DNA from: an uncultured Streptococcus sp.
Lineage (GTDB): Bacteria > Bacillota > Bacilli > Lactobacillales > Streptococcaceae
Direction of reading: 5' to 3'
Assembly: GCF_938020365.1 (NCBI RefSeq)
Contig: NZ_CALIIB010000105.1
Span: forward strand, 1-12,080
Length of the DNA: 12,080 nt
The position numbers and the translations under genes are program-made. The notes beneath the pieces are model-generated. The model saw only the letters and a program-made list of their open reading frames with translations, was not told the origin of the DNA and ran no database searches. The stretch's first letter is position 1, and each line of letters opens with the position of its first letter. Positions 7,001-12,080 of the stretch are shown here, one piece after another.

Positions 7001-7200
7001 AAAAACCGCGGTCTCACTCACACCGAAGCGGAGCGTTGACACGCGGTACCATCCGTTTTTTATCTGGCAAGCCAGACCTTAATTACCAACCCCAAAGCAA
7101 GTGAATTCGCCTAGCTTTCATCTAGAGAGCTCTCAGTCGCTGGCTCCCCTCCCTGTCAAACTTCCCCTAGGTTACTGGTCTTGCGGATTGCTATTCAATT
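7001..7200 (-). ncRNA. T-box leader (phenylalanine-specific) controlling pheS
   Basis: In the minus-strand RNA, Stem I has helices GCAAG/CTTGC and CCTAG/CTAGG flanking the specifier loop: one strand has AGTA, the other GAA-TTC-A. The specifier codon TTC (7105-7103) is a phenylalanine codon. A small hairpin TCTGG-CTTG-CCAGA follows, then the T-box consensus GGATGGTACCGCG (about 7057-7045). The TGGT bulge pairs with a tRNA 3' end ACCA (A73, as in tRNA-Phe). The antiterminator CGGA/TCCG competes with a terminator whose ACCGCG/CGCGGT stem has an inner part capped by a TTCG loop and ends in TTTTTATTTT at about 7005-6996. Uncharged tRNA-Phe is expected to allow readthrough into pheS. Confidence 0.95.
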
Positions 7201-7207
7201 ATAATTC

Positions 7208-7236
7208 ATTCTAACAGATTTCTAAACATTTCGCAA
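7208..7236 (-). promoter_or_regulatory. Promoter of the pheS operon
   Basis: Minus strand: TTGCGA (7236-7231), 17 bp, TAGAAT (7213-7208). A second TATAAT at 7203-7198 with TTTAGA 17 bp before it could be an alternative. Both give a transcript starting at the 5' end of the T-box. Confidence 0.7.
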
Positions 7237-7260
7237 GCTCAGTTATAGAATTTACAAGAA

Positions 7261-7297
7261 GAAAAAGAAGCCTGTCAGACAACAGACTCCCTTTCTT
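7261..7297 (-). terminator. Terminator after the trpX-like gene
   Basis: ACAGACT (7282-7288) pairs with AGCCTGT (7269-7275) around a 6-nt loop, and the stem can be extended outward through GGG and AAA to about 10-13 pairs. On the minus strand the T-rich TTCTTTTTCTTC follows. It begins right after the stop codon, so the gene is transcribed without a downstream partner; the pheS promoter starts 25 nt further on. Confidence 0.8.
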
Positions 7298-7298
7298 T

Positions 7299-8306
7299 CT
7301 ATTTAATCACTTGTCCTGCTTCTTTGAGAGCATCTTCTGGTACAGTGATACCGAGTTCTTTGGCATTTTTAGTATTGATAACAGATTTACCTTTATCAAA
7401 AATATCTACTGCAGTATCAGCAGGTTTGGCACCTTTAAGGACTTTAGCAGCCATTTTACCTGTCGCAACACCGAGGTCATACTGGTCTACAACGACAGAG
7501 GCAAGGCCTCCTTCTTCTACCATGGCCGTCGCACTTGGATAAATCGGTTTCTTAGCTTCTTTATTGCTGGATACAACTGTCGCAAAAGCTGACGCAATGG
7601 TATTGTCAATTGGAATCCAGATAGCATCAACCTTGCCAGTCATGACATTCATAGTTGAAGCAATTTCATTTGTTGAAGGAACAGAGTATTCCTCTACCTT
7701 GTAGCCTGCCTCTTCGGCCAATTTTTTGAACTCTTCTACCTGAGCTTTGGAGTTGTCTTCACTGCTAGAATAAAGGGCACCGATTGTTTTCACATTTGGC
7801 GTCAATTTTTTAATCAACTCTAGCTGTTGCTTAGCTGGATTGTGGTCAGAAACACCTGTGATATTACCACCTGGCTTTTCCAGATTTTTCACTAGGTTTG
7901 CTCCGACTGGATCTGTAATAGCTCCCATGACGATAGGCTTGTCCTTAGTAGCCGCAGCTAGTCCTTGCGCAGATGGAGTGGCAATCCCAATCAGCACATC
8001 ATTGTCATTGGACACTAGCTGCTTGCTCATAGTAGAGACCTTGCTCTGATCTCCCTCAGCATTCATAAAGTCAATCTTAATCTTATCGCCCTTGTAGCCT
8101 TCCTCAGCTAGACCGTCCTGAATCCCCTTGTAAATCAAATCAAGCGAAGGGTGGCTAACATACTGCAAGACACCAACCTTGACTGTCTTACTATCGTCGC
8201 TAGTCTTAGATCCACTGCTCTTTCCACTCAAGCTGGAATAAGCCATCCCACCGATTACCAAAATAGCCAAGAGGCCTAAAATAGTCATTAAACGTTTATT
8301 TTTCAT
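7299..8306 (-). CDS. trpX: TrpX-like ABC transporter substrate-binding protein
   Basis: 335 residues. Residues 6-24 are one hydrophobic segment (LMTILGLLAILVIGGMAY), then a Ser/Lys/Gly linker, then an ABC_sub_bind domain of the periplasmic-binding type: VKVGVLQYVSHPSLDLIYKG, FMNAEGDQSKVSTMSKQLVS, LIGIATPSAQGLA, GAITDPVGANLV, TGVSDHNP, IGALYSSSEDNS, VDAIWIPIDNTIASAF, PIYPSATAMVEEGGLASVVV. This is the family of the TrpX binding protein of the streptococcal TrpXYZ system, predicted to take up tryptophan. There is no lipobox cysteine, so it is probably held by an uncleaved signal-anchor. The start at 8306 has GGAG 7 nt before it; a TTG 13 codons upstream (8345) has no such site. No permease or ATPase gene follows. 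The leader is a T-box whose features favour Trp, agreeing with the name. Confidence 0.88.
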   Translation of the reverse strand: MKNKRLMTILGLLAILVIGGMAYSSLSGKSSGSKTSDDSKTVKVGVLQYVSHPSLDLIYKGIQDGLAEEGYKGDKIKIDFMNAEGDQSKVSTMSKQLVSNDNDVLIGIATPSAQGLAAATKDKPIVMGAITDPVGANLVKNLEKPGGNITGVSDHNPAKQQLELIKKLTPNVKTIGALYSSSEDNSKAQVEEFKKLAEEAGYKVEEYSVPSTNEIASTMNVMTGKVDAIWIPIDNTIASAFATVVSSNKEAKKPIYPSATAMVEEGGLASVVVDQYDLGVATGKMAAKVLKGAKPADTAVDIFDKGKSVINTKNAKELGITVPEDALKEAGQVIK

Positions 8307-8348
8307 ATTTTTTCTCCATTTCTTTATTTCATTTTTTCTATTCAATCC

Positions 8349-8372
8349 CTAGGGACGCCATCGTTTAAACAT
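8349..8372 (-). CDS. Candidate seven-residue leader peptide with one Trp codon
   Basis: On the minus strand AAGGAG (8386-8381) is followed after 8 nt by ATG (8372-8370) and the frame M-F-K-R-W-R-P-stop, ending at 8349. This is a better ribosome binding site than that of trpX, whose ATG lies 42 nt further on. It sits after the T-box terminator and before trpX, so it is only transcribed when the T-box reads through. The frame is too short to test by codon statistics; the evidence is the Shine-Dalgarno, its spacing, and the Trp codon in a tryptophan-related transcript. No obvious pair of competing hairpins was seen around it. An ATG two codons earlier (same frame) is too close to the AAGGAG. Confidence 0.4.
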   Translation of the reverse strand: MFKRWRP

Positions 8373-8404
8373 GGACATTTCTCCTTATTCTTATAATAAG
8401 CAAC

Positions 8405-8651
8405 AAAAAACCTCACACAGGTATTCTGTGTGAGGGCGTAAATCGCGGTGCCACCTCATTTATGGAAAAATAACTAGTCTTTCTCCATACCTCTGTCTTG
8501 TCATCAAACAAGCTGCACTGTAAGGTGTGCCTACCGAATTCTTATTGTTTCAAATTCATTTATCAATTAGCCCAATTTCGTAAAGATTTGCTGCTCGTTT
8601 CCACCAACCACAAGCTCGCTAAAAACAAATGCATCTACTACTTTTCTAATT
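8405..8651 (-). ncRNA. T-box leader controlling trpX, probably tryptophan-specific
   Basis: In the minus-strand RNA the Stem I base is AATTAG (8651-8646) with CTAATT (8570-8565). Inside, AGTA faces GAA (8579-8577), the upper helix includes ATTTG/CAAAT, and a TGGTTGGTGGAAA distal segment is present. The T-box AATGAGGTGGCACCGCG runs from 8460 to 8444. GAGG pairs with CCTC in the antiterminator, and the terminator is a perfect 10-bp stem (8411-8420 with 8426-8435, loop GTATT) followed by six Ts (8410-8405). The triplet right after GAA is ATT (8576-8574, Ile), while TGG (8574-8572, Trp) is two bases later. The acceptor-pairing bulge is TGGC, which requires G73: tRNA-Trp has G73 and tRNA-Ile A73, so Trp is favoured. 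Confidence 0.93.
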
Positions 8652-8657
8652 TCCTAT

Positions 8658-8686
8658 ATTGTAAATTTTTCCTAAAGATATGTCAA
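8658..8686 (-). promoter_or_regulatory. Promoter of the T-box / trpX transcript
   Basis: Minus strand: perfect TTGACA (8686-8681), 17 bp, TACAAT (8663-8658). The start would fall near 8651, at the 5' base of Stem I. Confidence 0.88.
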
Positions 8687-8797
8687 GGCTTTTTTGAAAT
8701 TTTTTATAAAATGTTCGGTTTTTGTTTATATCGATAATCATTGATAAAAAATAAATTTCTTTTTGATGAGACTTTAGAAGCTTTTGGCTTGGTTTTT

Positions 8798-8806
8798 TGT
8801 TATAAT
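8798..8806 (+). promoter_or_regulatory. Extended -10 promoter of rqcH
   Basis: TGTTATAAT is a consensus extended -10 with the hexamer at 8801-8806. No good -35 lies 17 bp upstream, where the sequence is T-rich. The start near 8813 gives a 5' leader of about 23 nt containing AAGGAGA. About 110 bp of AT-rich DNA (8687-8797) separates it from the divergent trpX promoter; I see no gene there. Confidence 0.75.
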
Positions 8807-8835
8807 CTTCTGTAGCAACTTTCAAGGAGAAAAAC

Positions 8836-10485
8836 ATGTCTTTCGACGGATTTTTTTTACACCATATGACAGAGGAGCTGCGCCGCGAACTGCTGGGCGG
8901 CCGTATCCAAAAGATTAATCAACCTTTTGAACAGGAGCTGGTTTTACAGATTCGCAGCAACCGTAAAAGCCACAAACTGCTCCTATCAGCCCACTCTGTC
9001 TTTGGACGCGTCCAACTGACAGAGACTACTTTTGAAAATCCTGCCGTTCCTAATACCTTTATCATGGTCATGCGCAAATACCTGCAGGGCGCTGTTATTG
9101 AAGCGATCCAGCAAGTGGAGAATGACCGGATTTTGGAAATCAGCGTCTCCAATAAGAACGAAATCGGCGATAGCGTGGCTGTGACTCTGGTCATCGAAAT
9201 CATGGGCAAGCACAGCAATATCATTCTCTTGGATAAGGCCAGCGGAAAGATCATTGAAGCTATCAAACATGTCGGATTTTCTCAGAATAGCTATCGGACC
9301 ATCCTGCCGGGTTCAACTTATGTCGCACCGCCTCAAACAGGCAGCCTCAACCCTTTCACTGTGGGCGATGAAAAGCTCTTCCAAATCCTACAGACAGAGG
9401 ACTTAGAGCCCAAACGCCTGCAGCAGATTTTTCAGGGCTTGGGTCGGGATACGGCTACTGAGCTCAGCGGCCGTTTGACAGCTGACAAGCTCAAAACTTT
9501 CCGAGCCTTCTTTGCCAGTCCGACTCAACCTAGCCTGACCGAAAAATCCTTCTCTGCTCTGCTATTTTCCGACAGTAAGACCCAAATGTCCACGCTATCC
9601 GAGCTTTTAGATACTTTCTATAAGGACAAGGCTGAGCGCGATCGGGTCAACCAGCAGGCCAGCGAACTCATCCGCAAGGTAGAAAATGAGTTGGAAAAGA
9701 ACCGGAAAAAGTTGGGCAAGCAAGAGGAAGAGCTCCTAGCAACGGAGAATGCAGAAGAATTCCGCCAAAAAGGGGAACTCTTGACCACCTTTCTCCATCA
9801 GGTGCCCAACGACCAAGATCAGGTAGAGCTGGACAATTACTACACAGGTGAGAAGATTATCATTGCACTTGACAAGGCCCTGACCCCAAACCAAAATGCC
9901 CAGCGCTATTTCAAACGCTACCAGAAGCTCAAGGAAGCCGTCAAACATCTGACCAGTTTGATTGAGGAGACTCGGGCTACCATTCTCTACCTAGAGAGCG
10001 TGGAAACTGCCCTTGCTCAGGCCAGCTTGACTGAAATTGCAGAAATTCGGGAGGAACTAATCCAGACTGGCTTTATCCGCCGACGCCAAAGAGAGAAAAT
10101 CCAGAAAAGGCAGAAACCGGAGAAATATCTGGCAACAGATGGCCAAACCATTATCCTCGTCGGCCGCAACAACCTACAAAATGATGAACTGACTTTCAAG
10201 ATGGCTAAGAAGGACGAGCTTTGGTTCCACGCCAAGGATATTCCGGGTAGCCATGTCGTCATCACAGGCAATCTTCAGCCCAGCGATGAGGTAAAGACAG
10301 ACGCTGCCGAGCTAGCGGCCTACTTCTCCAAGGCCAGACTCTCCAATCTGGTCCAAGTGGACATGATTGAAGTCAGAAAACTCAACAAGCCAACTGGTGG
10401 CAAGCCGGGATTTGTCACCTATACGGGCCAGAAAACCCTGCGCGTCACACCAGACGAAGAAAAAATCAAAAGCATGAAAATGTAA
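8836..10485 (+). CDS. rqcH: RqcH / NFACT family protein (PavA/FbpA type)
   Basis: 549 residues, normal for the family. RqcH binds stalled 50S subunits carrying peptidyl-tRNA and recruits tRNA-Ala to add C-terminal alanine tails that mark the peptide for degradation. In streptococci the orthologue is better known as PavA/FbpA, a fibronectin-binding protein important for adhesion and virulence. Seen: NFACT-N from residue 1 (MSFDGFFLHHMTEELRREL), with the functional Asp-Arg pair at D97-R98 (QVENDR), at the same numbers as in B. subtilis RqcH; HhH-like part (about 180-235); two coiled-coil stretches (about 265-310 and 355-410); and C-terminal NFACT-R with DELWFHAKDIPGSHVVI (about 460-476). All expected parts are intact. 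The start has AAGGAGA at 8824-8830. It is a single gene with its own promoter and a strong terminator at 10586-10621. No signal peptide or LPXTG is present, so any surface location is non-classical. Confidence 0.95.
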   Translation: MSFDGFFLHHMTEELRRELLGGRIQKINQPFEQELVLQIRSNRKSHKLLLSAHSVFGRVQLTETTFENPAVPNTFIMVMRKYLQGAVIEAIQQVENDRILEISVSNKNEIGDSVAVTLVIEIMGKHSNIILLDKASGKIIEAIKHVGFSQNSYRTILPGSTYVAPPQTGSLNPFTVGDEKLFQILQTEDLEPKRLQQIFQGLGRDTATELSGRLTADKLKTFRAFFASPTQPSLTEKSFSALLFSDSKTQMSTLSELLDTFYKDKAERDRVNQQASELIRKVENELEKNRKKLGKQEEELLATENAEEFRQKGELLTTFLHQVPNDQDQVELDNYYTGEKIIIALDKALTPNQNAQRYFKRYQKLKEAVKHLTSLIEETRATILYLESVETALAQASLTEIAEIREELIQTGFIRRRQREKIQKRQKPEKYLATDGQTIILVGRNNLQNDELTFKMAKKDELWFHAKDIPGSHVVITGNLQPSDEVKTDAAELAAYFSKARLSNLVQVDMIEVRKLNKPTGGKPGFVTYTGQKTLRVTPDEEKIKSMKM

Positions 10486-10523
10486 ACTAATCCGTTTCTA
10501 AAATATCGATTTGGCGGATATTG

Positions 10524-10551
10524 AAAAACAAAAGAGGAGCCAAGACTCCTC
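10524..10551 (-). terminator. Terminator of the acetolactate decarboxylase gene
   Basis: GAGGAG (10534-10539) and CTCCTC (10546-10551) form a 6-bp stem with a 6-nt loop. On the minus strand it is followed by TTTTGTTTTT (10533-10524). It lies about 100 nt below the stop at 10653. The plus-strand side has no T-run. Confidence 0.7.
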
Positions 10552-10585
10552 AAACTTACTAAATTTAAAATTCTAGTTATCTTTC

Positions 10586-10621
10586 AGAGGTTGGGACAGC
10601 AGAGTCTTAGCCTCTTTTTTT
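10586..10621 (+). terminator. Terminator of rqcH
   Basis: AGAGGTTGGGAC (10586-10597) pairs with GTCTTAGCCTCT (10604-10615) over 12 positions, with three G-T pairs and a 6-nt loop, followed by TTTTTT at 10616-10621. It is 100 nt past the rqcH stop and converges with the terminator of the opposite gene. Confidence 0.85.
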
Positions 10622-10652
10622 ATCAGAAGTAGACAATTATCACAGCAATTGG

Positions 10653-11372
10653 CTACTCAACCTTGTCCATGTCCGATCTTACTTCATCGACATTGAATTT
10701 TGCAAAGAGGAACTTACGGTCTTGAACTGGGAAACGTTGATCCAACTGATCGACAGCACCTAGCTCCACAATCCCTTCCTTGATAACAAAGTCCATAACG
10801 TGACCACCAAAGGTATGGTCGTCTGAAATAAAGTGAAGATGATAGCCGGCTACACTGACACCGTGGAAAATTTCGGGTGTCCAAAAACCAACAATAGTTC
10901 CAGAAACATTGTCCGCATGGTACTCTGGCTGGCTCACGGCCACCTCAGCAAACTTTTTCTCTGAAGTCGATTTTGGAATCATTCGCACATGCATGTGGGA
11001 AAATTCTCCATGAATCTTGATGGAGCGAAATAGATTTTCCCCATCGTAATAGGATTCAATTCGCTTTTCCAATTCTTTATCTGTCATTTCGAAGCGTTGG
11101 CGGAAAATGACCTCTGCTTGATGGGGAACAACTGCAGCGTAGGGCACCGTTACATCATCTGAAACTTCTACAACTTCAGGCACATTGCCAGATCCCTTGG
11201 CCTGATAGGCCTTGCCATCAAGAACAATCAACTCCCCATCAATGGAATCCAGTGTACCAATCCCTAAATCGCCGTATTTCAGGAGCTCCCCAATCGTCAT
11301 GCTCCCACCATAAAGTCCAGCCATCAAGGCTCCTAGGGTGTTATACTGAAATAATTTCACTGGCTCTGCCAT
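10653..11372 (-). CDS. budA: Alpha-acetolactate decarboxylase
   Basis: 239 residues, the usual length (also called aldB/alsD). It is a cytosolic zinc enzyme converting alpha-acetolactate to acetoin and CO2, draining pyruvate to a neutral product and lowering acetolactate available for valine and leucine synthesis. The metal site is intact: HLHFISDDHTFGGH gives His178, His180 and His191, with the same spacing as the zinc ligands of the Brevibacillus enzyme. Also seen: the N-terminal LFQYNTLGALMAGLYGG, IGTLDSIDGELIVLDGKAYQ, and HMHVRMIP, whose Arg matches the conserved catalytic-site Arg region. The start has AGGAG (11378-11382) 5 nt before the ATG. It has its own promoter and terminator, and no acetolactate synthase gene is adjacent, so its substrate comes from an enzyme encoded elsewhere. 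Confidence 0.95.
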   Translation of the reverse strand: MAEPVKLFQYNTLGALMAGLYGGSMTIGELLKYGDLGIGTLDSIDGELIVLDGKAYQAKGSGNVPEVVEVSDDVTVPYAAVVPHQAEVIFRQRFEMTDKELEKRIESYYDGENLFRSIKIHGEFSHMHVRMIPKSTSEKKFAEVAVSQPEYHADNVSGTIVGFWTPEIFHGVSVAGYHLHFISDDHTFGGHVMDFVIKEGIVELGAVDQLDQRFPVQDRKFLFAKFNVDEVRSDMDKVE

Positions 11373-11417
11373 TTTTTCTCCTATATCAATAAACTTCTGT
11401 ATTTTCTAAGATAATTA

Positions 11418-11445
11418 AGTATATCATATTCTGGTTGAATTTCAA
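11418..11445 (-). promoter_or_regulatory. Promoter of the acetolactate decarboxylase gene
   Basis: Minus strand: TTGAAA (11445-11440), 16 bp, then TATACT (11423-11418) preceded by TGA, making an extended -10. The leader is about 40 nt. No convincing catabolite-response element was found near it. Confidence 0.7.
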
Positions 11446-11487
11446 AAAAAGCGTTTAATGGACGATTGGAAAACCACACGGGATGCC

Positions 11488-12080
11488 TTAAATCAACTGA
11501 CCTTCCTCAATACCGGCATCAGCGAGGACTTGAGCCACACGGTCAAACTTCAAGCGGAAATGTTCTAGCTTGTGGCCGTCGGAGCCAACTGAAAAGCGCT
11601 GGCCCCCCAGCTCTTTGATCAGACCAAGAGCGTAGACATAGAGTTCCTCGTGGCCATAAAGATACATGGACTTGCAGTTGAGTTCAAAAGCTAAGTCATG
11701 GTCAATCATTTTTTGAAAAAGCTGTCGCAGCTCTGGTTCAAAAGTTTTCAACTCTTCTACAGTAAGCTCGAATTTGCGGAAACCGTAGTCGAAATGCGCT
11801 AGAACATCTGCCGGAACAGCCTCGATGGCCTCTTCTAATTCTCCCAGGTAGCGGGGAATTAACTCCATCTTGTCCAGCTGCAGGACTGGCTCTTCCAAAT
11901 AGTCAAAATTGCCATTGTGATGGACAGATAGGAGTTTCAAATCGTAGTCCTTGTTCGCTAGGAAAGCTAGGATATCATCTTTACGCGGGGCGTAATAGCC
12001 GATTTCAATGCCCTTTTTGATGCGGTTGCCATATTGCTGGTTCAGCTCTGCTATTTTTGCTGAATAGGCCACATAGTCAG
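11488..12080 (-). CDS. PHP-domain histidinol-phosphatase-type phosphoesterase, 5' end missing
   Basis: The frame is open from the right edge to a stop at 11488, about 197 residues. A GTG at 12072 could be taken as a start, but the frame continues upstream (DY before VAYSAKIAEL) and PHP phosphatases need an N-terminal HxH metal motif absent here, so the true start lies beyond 12080. Remaining family motifs: KGIEIGYYAPRKDDIL (Glu metal ligand), LSVHHNGNFDYL, VLAHFDYGFRKF, and C-terminal FSVGSDGHK (Asp/His metal ligands). These fit the HisK/HisJ class of PHP enzymes that dephosphorylate L-histidinol phosphate. Many streptococci keep this gene without a his operon, so the real substrate may differ. 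No clear terminator is seen in the 115 nt before the next gene. Confidence 0.85.
   Translation of the reverse strand, partial: DYVAYSAKIAELNQQYGNRIKKGIEIGYYAPRKDDILAFLANKDYDLKLLSVHHNGNFDYLEEPVLQLDKMELIPRYLGELEEAIEAVPADVLAHFDYGFRKFELTVEELKTFEPELRQLFQKMIDHDLAFELNCKSMYLYGHEELYVYALGLIKELGGQRFSVGSDGHKLEHFRLKFDRVAQVLADAGIEEGQLI

Noticed and set aside
8343..8345. Alternative TTG start giving trpX a 13-residue N-terminal extension.
   Set aside because: No Shine-Dalgarno before the TTG, and the ATG at 8306 has GGAG with normal spacing and starts a normal signal-anchor.
8730..8756. GATAATCATTGATA dyad resembling a Fur/PerR-type box between the divergent trpX and rqcH promoters.
   Set aside because: Only part of the consensus is matched in a very AT-rich stretch, and the position (about 50 bp from either promoter core) does not suit a repressor.
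11448..11464. Possible catabolite-response element (cre) near the acetolactate decarboxylase promoter.
   Set aside because: TTAAACGCTTTT lacks the conserved TG at the start and CA at the end of the consensus.
11446..11487. Possible terminator of the PHP gene (T-run on the minus strand around 11444-11450).
   Set aside because: The T-run is good, but only a 3-bp TGG/CCA pairing with weak extension lies before it, so no stable stem can be claimed.

Overview
The window reads as a chromosomal segment of a viridans Streptococcus. The protein sequences (PheS, PheT, the PavA/FbpA-type RqcH, a TrpX-like binding protein) look like the sanguinis/gordonii/mitis branch, which is my recollection of family sequences and not a database result. 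Coding density is high, promoters are of the TTGACA / extended -10 type, and almost everything is core chromosome; no insertion sequence, phage gene, CRISPR array, rRNA or tRNA was seen.

Left part (1-2600, all minus strand): the N-terminal part of an FtsX/MacB-type ABC permease with its own promoter; a small secreted lipoprotein whose promoter carries CopY/BlaI-type ACA-NN-TGT dyads; a YbgA (DUF1722) protein; and an AT-rich two-TM coiled-coil membrane protein of unknown function. The last two form a likely two-gene unit.

Centre (2679-7236, minus strand): a phenylalanyl-tRNA synthetase operon, pheS - GNAT acetyltransferase - pheT. It is driven from a sigma-A promoter and controlled by a phenylalanine T-box leader (specifier TTC). 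Just before pheT, a 9-bp inverted repeat lies where a ribosome binding site would be expected, and no normal Shine-Dalgarno sequence is visible.

Then (7261-8686, minus strand): a TrpX-like ABC substrate-binding protein without its permease or ATPase, controlled by a second T-box. In this T-box the acceptor-pairing bulge reads TGGC (implying G73, as in tRNA-Trp) against TGGT (A73, as in tRNA-Phe) in the pheS leader. Between the T-box terminator and trpX is a seven-residue open frame with an excellent Shine-Dalgarno and one Trp codon (M-F-K-R-W-R-P), a candidate leader peptide.

Right part: divergent rqcH/pavA (plus strand, 8836-10485) for ribosome-associated quality control, ending in convergent terminators with a stand-alone alpha-acetolactate decarboxylase gene (minus strand). 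The 3' part of a PHP-type histidinol-phosphatase gene runs off the right edge. The common theme of the centre is uncharged-tRNA sensing (Phe, Trp) controlling charging and uptake of aromatic amino acids, next to a gene for rescuing stalled translation.
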